Assembly (NCBI GenBank): GCA_013362835.1
Contig: JABFVJ010000186.1
Span: 1 to 14,244 of the forward strand
Source of the DNA: Nonomuraea sp.
GTDB taxonomy: Bacteria > Actinomycetota > Actinomycetes > Streptosporangiales > Streptosporangiaceae
Direction of reading: 5' to 3'
Length of the DNA: 14,244 nucleotides
The position numbers and the translations under genes were made by a program. Below the pieces are notes generated by a model. The model ran no database searches and was not told the origin of the DNA. It saw nothing but the letters and a program-made list of their open reading frames with translations. Below, piece after piece: positions 5,094 through 12,778 of the stretch; within the stretch, counting starts at the first letter, position 1, and the number at the start of each line of letters is the position of its first letter.

Positions 5094-7090
5094 CCGGACG
5101 AGAGGCAGGTGAGCGCGGTCTGCGGCCGGTACTTCGTGGTCAGCTTCTTGTCCTTCTTGACGGCCTTGCCGTCCTTGTAGAACACGCGGGTGACGTCGAT
5201 CGTGAAGCCCTGCTCGCCGTTGGCGGCCACGCAGCCGGGCTCGTTGCTGGTCGCCCGGCCGAACGGCGTGAAGTCCCGCCGCGCGGACTCGACCGCCTCG
5301 ACCTTGTCGTACCGCTTGGTGCTCCACAGGGTGACGGTCACCGAGGTCGGCGTCGTGACGGTCTTGATCAGGACGCCGTACTCGGAGTCGTTGCGCCACT
5401 TGAGGTCGCGGTCGGGGTAGAGCAGCGCCACGTCACGGCCGGCCGGGTAGGCGGGCGCGAAGTAGTCCATGGGATCGTGCTCGACGAGGTCGAACCCGCC
5501 GAGGAAGACCGCGTTGTACATGGTGGTGGCGAACTGGGACACGCCGCCGCCGACGATGTTGACCATGCGGCCGCCGACGATCTGGCCGGCCTCGACGTAG
5601 CCGTCCTCGGCCGTGCGCTCGCCGGTCACCTCGTTGAGCGACAGGGTCTCCCCCGGTTTGACCAGCATGCCGTCGAAGTCCTGGGCCATGCGCCTGATGT
5701 TGGTCGCGCGGGGCAGGCAGCAGTCGAAGCTCGTGCTGAACGTGCCGACGTTCTCCTTGATGCCGAGGCCGCGGATCTGGCTCGTGGTGACCTGCGGGGT
5801 GACCACGCCGAGCCTGACCTCGACGGTCCGCGCGGCGCCCGAGGTGAACAGCGCCTCCAGGTCGCGGGCCAGCAGCTTGTCGTTCACGCCCCGGCCCCTG
5901 CGCGCGGGCACCAGGACGGGCTTGTCGTTCACGATCTGGTACGTGGCGTCGCGCGGCTGCTGCGTGGCGTCCACCAGGCCGCTCTCCACGGACGTGAGCG
6001 CGCCCTTGGCGTCGAACCGGGGGACGAGCGTGCCGTCGCCGTCGGGCACGTAGGTCAGGTTGGCCGCGATCACGGCCGGGGTGAGCTGGGCCTGCCTGCC
6101 GGCGAGGGTCAGCGTGACCGGCGCGGACACGGCCTTCCTGGCCTTCACCACGGCCGCCTCGACGGCCTCGGGCGTGGTGTCGGGCTTGGCCGGCCGCATG
6201 GTGAGCGAGACCGCGCCCCCGCCGCGCAGGAACGCGTCGCCGATCCTGCGTACGGCGTCGTCGCGGTCGAGGAGCACGCCGTCCTCGGGCATGCGGGCCT
6301 TCGGCTCCAGGCCGGAGAAGACCACCCTGCCCTCGCGCGCCTGCTTGTCCACGCCTTCGGCCAGGCCCTCGACGGTCCTGGTGAGCTGGGAGGAGTCGAC
6401 GCTGATCTTGGGCTGGACGTCGGTCGTGCCGGTCAGGCCGTGCCAGACCTCCAGGGGGCCGGGGAAGCCGCTCGGGGCCTGCCCGATGGTGCCGACCACG
6501 TCGAGTTCGAGCCCGGCCTCGTCGGGCTGGACGGTGTCCTTCTTGCCGCCGATGTCCACGACGACCGGCGTGCTCAGCTTGGCGCCCAGCTCGGTACGCA
6601 GCTTGTCGGCCGCCTGGGTGACGGTCAGGCCGCCGATCTCCACGCCGCCCACCCGCGTACCGCGCAGCACGGCTCCGGACATCATCACGGCGGGGACGAC
6701 GTACGCCAGGGTCGCGAGGACGAGGACGAGGACGATCAGGCCGGGCAGCAGGCGGCGCCTGCGCGGCGGCTCGGGTTCGAAGGCGGTCGGCCGCTCCTGG
6801 CCTCCAGCGGCCCCGAACACGGGGGCGGGCGCGGCGGCGGGGTCCTTGTCCTTCATCGGCCACGGCTGCGCGGGCGGCGCCTTCGGGGGCAGGGCGCCAC
6901 CGGTCTGACCGCCGGGCGCGCTCGGTGCGGGGGCCGGCCGGGACTCCTGCTGGTCCTGCGGGCCGAAGATGTCGCGGGACACGCCCGGGGGTAATCCTTC
7001 GATCCGCGGCTTCTTGGAGACGCCCGAGGTCGGCAGTGGCACCGAGGCGAACGGGTCGGTCGGTGATTCGATCGGTCCGGCGTTTCGCAC
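5090..7090 (-). CDS. VanW-family cell-envelope protein with peptidoglycan-binding-like region
   Basis: This 666-residue membrane protein begins with a proline- and alanine-rich cytoplasmic tail (1-110). A stop-transfer RRRR and one membrane helix (about 115-138) follow, and the rest is extracellular. Residues about 140-430 hold two divergent copies of the fold often annotated as a putative peptidoglycan-binding domain. The VanW domain follows (about 446-600), with FSTSFDCCLPRATNI (450-464), KPGETLSLNE (478-487) and GGGVSQFATTMYNAVF (514-529). Four cysteines are visible outside the membrane: C457, C458, C620 and C662. VanW proteins occur in vancomycin-resistance clusters and widely in actinobacterial walls, but their activity is not established. 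The GTG start is secure because GGGAGGAG lies about nine bases upstream. The last bases overlap the convergent sugar dehydrogenase by 4 bp. No van resistance genes are nearby, so a resistance role is not implied. Confidence 0.9.
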   Translation of the reverse strand: MRNAGPIESPTDPFASVPLPTSGVSKKPRIEGLPPGVSRDIFGPQDQQESRPAPAPSAPGGQTGGALPPKAPPAQPWPMKDKDPAAAPAPVFGAAGGQERPTAFEPEPPRRRRLLPGLIVLVLVLATLAYVVPAVMMSGAVLRGTRVGGVEIGGLTVTQAADKLRTELGAKLSTPVVVDIGGKKDTVQPDEAGLELDVVGTIGQAPSGFPGPLEVWHGLTGTTDVQPKISVDSSQLTRTVEGLAEGVDKQAREGRVVFSGLEPKARMPEDGVLLDRDDAVRRIGDAFLRGGGAVSLTMRPAKPDTTPEAVEAAVVKARKAVSAPVTLTLAGRQAQLTPAVIAANLTYVPDGDGTLVPRFDAKGALTSVESGLVDATQQPRDATYQIVNDKPVLVPARRGRGVNDKLLARDLEALFTSGAARTVEVRLGVVTPQVTTSQIRGLGIKENVGTFSTSFDCCLPRATNIRRMAQDFDGMLVKPGETLSLNEVTGERTAEDGYVEAGQIVGGRMVNIVGGGVSQFATTMYNAVFLGGFDLVEHDPMDYFAPAYPAGRDVALLYPDRDLKWRNDSEYGVLIKTVTTPTSVTVTLWSTKRYDKVEAVESARRDFTPFGRATSNEPGCVAANGEQGFTIDVTRVFYKDGKAVKKDKKLTTKYRPQTALTCLSSG

Positions 7091-7182
7091 GCCTCAATCT
7101 CCTCCCGGTCCGCAGCCAAGTCTCAGGCAACAGTAAGGCACGAGCATCCACCTATGTCACGAGAAATGAATACGGAAGTGTG

Positions 7183-7842
7183 TCAACCACGCCACCGGTA
7201 GCGATGTTCGGGGCGGCCCGCGGTGCCGTAGCGGGGGTGGAGTTCGGCCCGTCCCGACGCGCACAGGTGCTCCAGATAGCGGCGGGCGCTCACCCTCGAC
7301 AGGCCCGTGAGCTCGGCCGTCTCGGCCGCCGACAGGTCGCGCCCGGCCTCGCGCAGCGTCTCGGCGACCAGCGCGCAGGTGGCCGGCGACAGGCCCTTCG
7401 GCATCGGGGCCGGCCTGGGCGCGCCGAAGAGCCGGTCCACGTCGTCCTGGCGGGCCTCGCGGCCGATCGCCGTGAGCCTGTTGCGGGTGTCGGCGTACTG
7501 GCGGAGGCGTTCGGCGAGGGCGGCGGCGGTGAACGGCTTGATCAGGTAGTTGACCGCGCCGCCGCGCATGGCCTCCCTGACCGTGGGCACGTCGCGGGCC
7601 GCGCTGATCATCAGGACGTCGACGTCGTCGAGCGCCTTGAGCACCTCCAGGCCGGACATGTCGGGCAGGTAGATGTCGAGCAGGACCAGGTCGGGCCGCA
7701 GCCCGGCCACCGCCGCGAGCGCGTCGGCGCCGCTGTGGGCCACGGAGACGACCTCGAAGCCGGGGACGCGGGAGACGTAGCCGCTGTGGATGCGGGCCAC
7801 CATGAAGTCGTCGTCCACGACCAGGACCCGTACGTCGTTCAC
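7183..7842 (-). CDS. CitB/DcuR-type response regulator
   Basis: This 219-residue cytoplasmic transcription regulator has a receiver domain (about 4-118). Its acidic pocket is D10-D11, the phospho-acceptor is D56 in LLDIYLPDMSG, and K102 lies in IKPF. The C-terminal helix-turn-helix (about 168-195, LSAAETAELTGLSRVSARRYLEHL region) is the small winged type of the CitB/DcuR/DpiA family. The GTG start at 7842 overlaps the kinase stop as GTGA, implying coupled translation and a cognate pair. The target is most likely the divergent tctCBA operon and its own promoter. Upstream in-frame codons run inside the kinase gene in another frame and look unlike protein, so the longer reading is rejected. Confidence 0.92.
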   Translation of the reverse strand: MNDVRVLVVDDDFMVARIHSGYVSRVPGFEVVSVAHSGADALAAVAGLRPDLVLLDIYLPDMSGLEVLKALDDVDVLMISAARDVPTVREAMRGGAVNYLIKPFTAAALAERLRQYADTRNRLTAIGREARQDDVDRLFGAPRPAPMPKGLSPATCALVAETLREAGRDLSAAETAELTGLSRVSARRYLEHLCASGRAELHPRYGTAGRPEHRYRWRG

Positions 7843-9410
7843 GCGCCGGCCTCGGCGGGCAGCAGGGCCGTGAAGACGGCGCCGTCGGCGTTGCGCACGC
7901 GTACCCAGCCGCCCCTGCGCAGGCACGCCTGCCGGGTCAGGGCCAGGCCGAGCCCGCGCGGCCCCGACTGGGCGGCCTTGGTCGTGAAGCCCTCCCTGAA
8001 CACCTCTTCCACCAGGTCGGGCGTGATGCCGGGGCCGGAGTCGCCGACGCGTACGCGCAGGCCCTCGTCGTCGGCCACGACCGACACCTCGATCGTGCCG
8101 ACCCCGCCGTCGAGCGCGTCGATCGCGTTGGCGACCAGGTTTCCGACCACGAGGACGGCGTCCTGCGGGTCGCCGAGCGCGCCCTCGGGCACGTCGGAGT
8201 CCTCCGACAGCACCAGCCGCGCGCCGCGCTCGGCCGCCTCGGCGGACTTGGCGAGCAGCAGGGCGGCGAGCGTCGGGTCCTGGACGCGTTCGCGCAGGTC
8301 GGTCGCGTACGTGCCGCGCGTGGTACGGGTGATGAAGCCGATCGCGGCGTCGTGCTCGCCGAGCTCCAGCAGGCCCACGACGGTGTGCATGCGGTTGGCG
8401 AACTCGTGGGCCTGGGCGCGCAGGGCCTCGGTGGCGCTGCTGGAGTCGTCCAGCTCGCGGGCCAGGCGTACCAGCTCGGTACGGTCACGCAGGGTGACGA
8501 CCCAGCCGCGATGCCTGCCGCGCACGGAGACCGGGGTCCTGTTGAGCACCAGCACGCGGTCGCCGTGCAGCACCACGCGGTCCTCGCCCTGGTCGGCGCC
8601 GGTCAGCACGTCGCGCATGCGCTCGGAGACCGGCATGCCCGCCACGTCGGAGCCGAGGTCGCCGAGCAGGTCGCGGGCCGCGTCGTTGACCAGCGTGACC
8701 CGGCCCTCCAGGTCGAGCGCGAGCACGCCCTCCTTCACGCCGTGCAGCACGCCCTCGCGCTGCTCCAGCAGGGCGGCGATCTCGCGCGGCTCCAGGCCGA
8801 ACGTCTGCCTGCGCACCCGCGCGGTGATCAGCGCGGCCAGCGCCAGCCCGGCCAGCAGCACGGCCAGCGCGGTCCAGATCAGCGGCGGCAGCGCGGCGCC
8901 GAGCTGGCCGGTGACCGTGGTCTGCAGCACGCCGACCGAGACCAGGCCGATGACGTTGCCGTATTCGTCGCGGATGGGGGTCTTGCCCCTGACGGTGGTG
9001 CCGATCGTGCCGGTCTCGGTGCCGACCCAGCTCCGGCCCGTACGCAGCACGGCGGTGCCGTCGGTCGACAGCCGCTTGCCGATCAGCGCGGCGTTGGGGT
9101 GGGCGTAGCGCTTCTGCTCGGTGTTGGCGATGGCCACGTAGTCGGCCCCGGTCTCGTGCTGGACGCTGAGCGCCAGCGGCTGCAGCACCGTCTCCGGGTT
9201 CTCCAGCCTGAACGCGTCGCGCACCTGCGGAAGGGCGGCCACCGACTGCGCGATGGCCAGGGCGCGCTGCTGGTGCAGCGCGTCGAGCTGCTCGCGCGTG
9301 TGCCCGGCCCACACTCCCGCCGTGCCGCCGACGGCGAGCAGGACGATCACCATCTGGAGCACGAACAACTGGGTGCCCAGTGGGGCATCGGTTACCCTGC
9401 GCACGCCCAC
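7839..9410 (-). CDS. CitA/DcuS-type sensor histidine kinase
   Basis: This membrane sensor of about 523 residues has a first membrane helix (about 15-36) and an extracellular PAS/Cache-like domain (about 38-170). The domain contains RYAHPNAALIGKRL (101-114) and a GYDE-like RDEYGNVIGLVSVGVL (147-162), as in citrate and C4-dicarboxylate sensors. A second helix (about 175-197), a cytoplasmic PAS (about 215-310) and the kinase core follow. The phospho-acceptor H335 sits in LRAQAHEFANRMH, the SPOB-like arrangement of this family. The ATPase has N427 in NLVANAIDAL, DSGPGI (457-462) and RGLGLAL (485-491). The ligand is probably a di- or tricarboxylate, judging from the transporter next door. The start is not certain: GTG 9410 or GTG 9404 both fit, with no good Shine-Dalgarno sequence. 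The longer open frame upstream crosses the promoter region and is not protein-like. Confidence 0.92.
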   Translation of the reverse strand: MGVRRVTDAPLGTQLFVLQMVIVLLAVGGTAGVWAGHTREQLDALHQQRALAIAQSVAALPQVRDAFRLENPETVLQPLALSVQHETGADYVAIANTEQKRYAHPNAALIGKRLSTDGTAVLRTGRSWVGTETGTIGTTVRGKTPIRDEYGNVIGLVSVGVLQTTVTGQLGAALPPLIWTALAVLLAGLALAALITARVRRQTFGLEPREIAALLEQREGVLHGVKEGVLALDLEGRVTLVNDAARDLLGDLGSDVAGMPVSERMRDVLTGADQGEDRVVLHGDRVLVLNRTPVSVRGRHRGWVVTLRDRTELVRLARELDDSSSATEALRAQAHEFANRMHTVVGLLELGEHDAAIGFITRTTRGTYATDLRERVQDPTLAALLLAKSAEAAERGARLVLSEDSDVPEGALGDPQDAVLVVGNLVANAIDALDGGVGTIEVSVVADDEGLRVRVGDSGPGITPDLVEEVFREGFTTKAAQSGPRGLGLALTRQACLRRGGWVRVRNADGAVFTALLPAEAGA

Positions 9411-9549
9411 ATGGAAACAAACCCAGGTCACGGCCAGGTCGCGACCAATACGACCACTATGACGGCAACCGCGCAAAGCCTCGACTCCACGGGGAAGGGA
9501 CCTCACCATCGCAGTTTTACAACCGTGAAAATCCCCCCTTGGAGTGATC
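9411..9549. promoter_or_regulatory. Divergent control region of the sensor pair and the tct operon
   Basis: This 139-bp spacer must hold both promoters. CCAGGTC occurs twice 11 bp apart (9423-9429 and 9434-9440), one helical turn. The second copy runs into the perfect palindrome GGTCGCGACC (9437-9446). Near tctC an AT-rich patch has TTTTAC (9515-9520) followed by GTGAAAA (9525-9531), a loose inverted repeat where a -10 or activator site could be. GGAG (9541-9544) is the tctC ribosome site. No consensus -35/-10 pair is obvious on either strand, which is consistent with promoters that need an activator. Confidence 0.45.
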
Positions 9550-10521
9550 ATGCGCTTGCGCGTATTCGCCGCCGCCCTGGCGGCACTCTCCGTCACCGCC
9601 CTGGCCGGCTGCGGCGAGTCCGGAACGACCGGTGGCAACGCCTCCCTGCGCATCATGGCCCCCGCCGCGGCGGGTGGCGGCTGGGACCAGACCGCCCGTA
9701 CGGCCGAGCAGGCGATCAAGACGGCCGCGCCCGACCGCAAGGTCGAGGTCTACAACGTGCCCGGCGCGGGCGGCACGATCGGCCTGGCCCAGCTCGCGGG
9801 CGAGAAGGGCAACGGCAACCTGCTGATGACCATGGGCCTGGTCATGGTCGGCGCCATCGAGCAGAACAAGTCGAAGGTCACCCTGGCCGAGACCACCCCG
9901 ATCGCCAAGCTGACCGAGGAGTACGAGATCGTCGTGGTCCCGGCGGAGTCCCCGTTCAAGACGCTGGCCGACATGGTGGCCGCGTGGAAGGCCGACCCGG
10001 CGAAGGTCTCGGTCGCGGGCGGCTCGGCGGGCGGCACCGACCACATCGTGGCCGGGCTGATGGCCAAGGCCGCGGGCGTCGACCCCAAGCAGGTCAACTA
10101 CATCGCGCACTCCGGCGGCGGCGAGGCGCTCAACGCGCTGCTCGGCAACAAGGTCAGCGCGGGCATCTCGGGCGTGGGCGAGTTCGCCGAGCACGTGAAG
10201 TCCGGCAAGCTGCGCGCCCTGGCCGTGAGCAGCGGCTCGCGGGTGTCCGGGCTGGACGTCCCGACGCTGAAGGAGGGCGGCCTCGACGTCGAGCTGGCCA
10301 ACTGGCGCGGCTTCGTCGCCCCGGCCGGCCTGGACGACGCCGCCAAGAAGTCCCTGACCGACCTGGTCACCAAGATGCACGACTCGCAGCCGTGGAAGGA
10401 CGCCGTCGCCAAGAACGGCTGGATCGACTCCTTCCAGACCGGCCGGCAGTTCGCCGACTACCTCAAGTCCGAGGAGACCAAGGTCAAGGGCATCATCGCC
10501 GACATGGGGCTCGTGTCCTGA
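9550..10521 (+). CDS. tctC: Tripartite tricarboxylate transporter, substrate-binding lipoprotein
   Basis: TctC (323 residues) captures the substrate outside the membrane and delivers it to TctA/TctB. The N-terminus is a lipoprotein signal with lipobox LAGC and Cys21, as expected for a Gram-positive binding protein. Family features are APAAAGGGWDQTAR (37-50), YNVPGAGGTIGLAQL (68-82), the VAGGSAGGTDHI region (155-166, likely carboxylate contact) and HSGGGEALNALLGN (187-200). ATG 9550 has GGAG five bases upstream; the GTG at 9544 lies inside that site and is less likely. The stop overlaps the tctB start by one base. The substrate is not fixed by sequence: citrate, other tricarboxylates or an aromatic acid are all known for this family. 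Confidence 0.92.
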   Translation: MRLRVFAAALAALSVTALAGCGESGTTGGNASLRIMAPAAAGGGWDQTARTAEQAIKTAAPDRKVEVYNVPGAGGTIGLAQLAGEKGNGNLLMTMGLVMVGAIEQNKSKVTLAETTPIAKLTEEYEIVVVPAESPFKTLADMVAAWKADPAKVSVAGGSAGGTDHIVAGLMAKAAGVDPKQVNYIAHSGGGEALNALLGNKVSAGISGVGEFAEHVKSGKLRALAVSSGSRVSGLDVPTLKEGGLDVELANWRGFVAPAGLDDAAKKSLTDLVTKMHDSQPWKDAVAKNGWIDSFQTGRQFADYLKSEETKVKGIIADMGLVS

Positions 10522-11006
10522 TGGCTCGCTGGTGGCGGCCCGAGCTCGGGCTGGCGGTCGTGGTGCTGGCGCTGGGCGTGTTCGTGGTGATCGGCACGTT
10601 CGACGTCTCCGCCGCGGCCTCACAGCTCGGCCTCGGGCCGCGCTTCTTCCCCATGCTGGTCGGCGGCGCCATGGTGGTGATCGGCGTGTTCTACGTGATC
10701 GACGTGCTGCGCGGCGGCCGCGGCGACCCCGAGGAGAGCGAGGACGTGGACGCCGACGCGCCCACCGACTGGCGCAGCGTCATGCTGGTCAGCGGCATCT
10801 TCCTGGCCTTCACCTCGCTCCTGAACGTGCTCGGCTGGATCATCGGCGCGAGCCTGCTGTTCTTCGGGCTGTCGGTCGCGCTCGGGGCCGAACGCAAGCT
10901 GCGGGCCGCCGTGGTGGCCGTGGTGCTGGGGGTGGCGACGTACGTGCTGTTCGTCAAGGTCCTCGGCGTGCCGCTGCCGGCCGGGCCGCTCGGCGGGGTG
11001 ATCTGA
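10521..11006 (+). CDS. tctB: Tripartite tricarboxylate transporter, small membrane subunit
   Basis: TctB (161 residues) is the small, poorly conserved membrane partner of TctA. Hydrophobic segments lie at about 9-28, 43-63, 87-120 (two helices) and 127-148. An acidic loop rich in Asp and Glu (68-83) joins the two halves. [14 protein letters not shown] (38-51) is the characteristic entry to the second helix. The ATG uses the last base of the tctC stop (TGATG), indicating coupled translation. The stop is one base before tctA. Identity rests on size, topology and position between tctC and tctA. Confidence 0.9.
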   Translation: MARWWRPELGLAVVVLALGVFVVIGTFDVSAAASQLGLGPRFFPMLVGGAMVVIGVFYVIDVLRGGRGDPEESEDVDADAPTDWRSVMLVSGIFLAFTSLLNVLGWIIGASLLFFGLSVALGAERKLRAAVVAVVLGVATYVLFVKVLGVPLPAGPLGGVI

Positions 11007-11007
11007 G

Positions 11008-12567
11008 ATGGACTCCTTCCAGCTCCTCATGGACGGCTTCGCCGCCGCCCTCACCCCCGTCAACCTCCTGTACGCCCTCATCGGCGTCACCCTCGGCACC
11101 CTGGTCGGCGTGCTGCCCGGCATCGGGCCCGCGATGACCGTGGCGCTGCTGCTGCCGATCACCTTCACCGTGCCGCCGGCCAGCGCGTTCATCATGTTCG
11201 CCGGCATCTACTACGGCGGCATGTACGGCGGCTCGACCACGTCGATCCTGCTCAACACGCCCGGCGAGTCGTCCTCCATGATCACCGCGTTGGAGGGCAA
11301 CAAGATGGCCCGGCGCGGGCGGGCGGCGCAGGCCCTCGCCACGGCGGCCGTCGGGTCGTTCGTGGCCGGGACCATCGCCACGGCGCTGCTGGTGGTCGCC
11401 GCGCCCGCCGTGGTGAGCTTCGCGATCTCGTTCGGTCCCGAGGACTACTTCGCGCTGGCGATCCTGGCCTTCACCGCCGTGTCGTCGGTGCTGTCCCGCT
11501 CGATCGTGCGCGGCCTGGCCTCCCTGGGGCTCGGGCTGGTGATCGGGCTGATCGGCATCGACCAGCAGACCGGTCAGGCGCGGCTCACGCTGGGCGTCCC
11601 GCAACTGCTCGACGGCATCGACGTGGTGATCGTCGCGGTGGGCCTGTTCGCGCTCGGCGAGGCCCTTTACGTGGCCTCCCGGCTGCGCCACGCCACGCCC
11701 GAGGTGGTGCCCGTCGGCCGGGCGTGGATGGGCCGCGCCGACTGGCGGCGCTCGTGGCTGCCGTGGCTGCGCGGCACCGCGCTCGGGTTCCCGTTCGGCG
11801 CGCTGCCGGGCGGCGGCGCGGAGATCCCCACGTTCCTGTCGTACGCGGCCGAGAAGCGCCTGGCCAAGGGCGTGGCCAAGGAGGAGTACGGCAAGGGCGC
11901 CATCGAGGGCGTCGCGGGCCCGGAGGCGGCCAACAACGCCTCGGCGGCCGGGACGCTGGTCCCGCTGCTCACGCTCGGCCTGCCCACGTCGGCGACGGCC
12001 GCCATCCTGCTGGCCGCCTTCCAGCAGTACGGCCTGCAACCCGGCCCGCAGCTCTTCGACCACAACCCGGCCCTGGTGTGGGCGATGATCGCCTCGCTGT
12101 TCATCGGCAACACGATGCTGCTGGTCCTGAACCTGCCCCTGGCGCCCCTGTGGGCCCGCGTCCTGCGCATCCCCCGCCCGTACCTGTACGCCGGGATCGT
12201 GCTGTTCGCCGCCCTCGGCGTCTACGCCGTGAACGGCACCGTCGTGGACCTGGTCGTCCTGTACGTCCTCGGCCTGCTCGGGTTCTCCATGCGCCGCTTC
12301 GGCCTGCCCGTCGCCCCCGCGGTGATCGGCATGATCCTCGGGCCGATGGCCGAGATCCAGCTCCGCCGCGCACTCGCGATCGGAGCGGGCGACGTGAGCG
12401 TACTGGTACGCAGCCCGATCGCGGCCGTACTCCTGGCCCTGTCCGCGCTCGCCCTGCTCACCCCGGTGTTCCGCCGCCTGATGACACGCCGGGCGGCCCA
12501 GCGCACGGCCCGGCGGACGGCACGACCGGGCGACGATGCGGTCACGCCTGCGTCACGCGAGGACTGA
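11008..12567 (+). CDS. tctA: Tripartite tricarboxylate transporter, large membrane subunit
   Basis: TctA (519 residues, usual length about 500) is the membrane channel of the secondary tripartite tricarboxylate transporter, driven by an ion gradient and not by ATP. It has about 11-12 hydrophobic segments. Two inverted half-signatures are visible. The first is [20 protein letters not shown] (30-49) with [20 protein letters not shown] (68-87). The second is [18 protein letters not shown] (262-279) with [20 protein letters not shown] (301-320) and [15 protein letters not shown]. The C-terminal 30 residues are unusually basic ([14 protein letters not shown]) and should be cytoplasmic. It is the last gene of the operon, and strong hairpins follow at 12578-12640. 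Confidence 0.95.
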   Translation: MDSFQLLMDGFAAALTPVNLLYALIGVTLGTLVGVLPGIGPAMTVALLLPITFTVPPASAFIMFAGIYYGGMYGGSTTSILLNTPGESSSMITALEGNKMARRGRAAQALATAAVGSFVAGTIATALLVVAAPAVVSFAISFGPEDYFALAILAFTAVSSVLSRSIVRGLASLGLGLVIGLIGIDQQTGQARLTLGVPQLLDGIDVVIVAVGLFALGEALYVASRLRHATPEVVPVGRAWMGRADWRRSWLPWLRGTALGFPFGALPGGGAEIPTFLSYAAEKRLAKGVAKEEYGKGAIEGVAGPEAANNASAAGTLVPLLTLGLPTSATAAILLAAFQQYGLQPGPQLFDHNPALVWAMIASLFIGNTMLLVLNLPLAPLWARVLRIPRPYLYAGIVLFAALGVYAVNGTVVDLVVLYVLGLLGFSMRRFGLPVAPAVIGMILGPMAEIQLRRALAIGAGDVSVLVRSPIAAVLLALSALALLTPVFRRLMTRRAAQRTARRTARPGDDAVTPASRED

Positions 12568-12577
12568 CCACCGGTCG

Positions 12578-12598
12578 CACCGGGCAGATCGCCCGGTG
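12578..12598 (+). terminator. Hairpin after tctA
   Basis: CACCGGGC (12578-12585) and GCCCGGTG (12591-12598) form a perfect 8-bp stem with loop AGATC, 10 bp after the tctA stop, followed by GTTCTTGG. A competing 8-bp pairing, ACCACCGG (12567-12574) with CCGGTGGT (12593-12600), shares the same 3' arm. It probably ends the tct transcript together with the next hairpin. Confidence 0.65.
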
Positions 12599-12610
12599 GT
12601 TCTTGGGGTG

Positions 12611-12640
12611 GCCCCGCCGATATGTCCGGATCGGCGGGGC
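12611..12640. terminator. Strong 11-bp hairpin between convergent tctA and gatB
   Basis: GCCCCGCCGAT (12611-12621) and ATCGGCGGGGC (12630-12640) are a perfect 11-bp inverted repeat with loop ATGTCCGG. It lies between two convergent genes and is symmetric, so it can work as a bidirectional terminator. Neither side has a T-run, as is common in high-GC actinomycetes. For the gatB transcript it comes after the tandem repeat array, which would therefore be part of the gatB 3' UTR. Confidence 0.7.
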
Positions 12641-12652
12641 CCCCGCACTTCT

Positions 12653-12778
12653 GGCCACTCCTCGGAGACCGGCCACTTCTCGGAGACCGGCCGCTTCTCG
12701 GAGAGCGGCTGCTCTTCAGAGAGCGGCTACTCCTCGGAGACCGGCAGTTCCTCGGAGACCGACAGCTACTCCGAGACG
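12653..12778. repeat. Array of seven 18-bp tandem repeats reaching into the gatB stop codon
   Basis: Units start at 12653, 12671, 12689, 12707, 12725, 12743 and 12761, each exactly 18 bp. The plus-strand consensus is about GGCCACTYCTCGGAGACC; the TCGGAGA core is the most constant part, and units differ by 1-7 substitutions with no indels. The last unit contains the gatB stop (12768-12766), and the following 12 coding bases (12779-12790) still resemble half a unit. Read on the minus strand in the gatB frame, each unit encodes (P/L)-(V/L)-S-E-(E/K)-x, matching the gatB ending GVSE. This suggests duplication of the gene's own tail. There is no spacer/repeat alternation, so it is not a CRISPR. 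Function unknown. Confidence 0.9.

Noticed and set aside
3728..6994. 1088-codon open frame on the plus strand
   Set aside because: It crosses two genes with clear family motifs (4038-5093 in another frame and the antisense of VanW). Its translation is low-complexity Arg/Gly/His-rich, typical of high-GC shadow frames.
5090..7090. Vancomycin-resistance cluster
   Set aside because: Only a VanW-domain protein is present, with no vanA/H/X-type genes. VanW domains are widespread in actinomycetes without resistance.
9411..9740. N-terminal extension of the sensor kinase to 9740
   Set aside because: The added ~110 residues cross the divergent promoter region and tctC antisense, are not protein-like, and would precede the first membrane helix.
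8352..10520. Long plus-strand frame running into tctB
   Set aside because: Only the part from ATG 10521 is real (tctB). Upstream it is antisense to the kinase and out of frame with tctC.
12653..12778. CRISPR array
   Set aside because: The 18-bp units are contiguous without unique spacers, and no cas genes are present.
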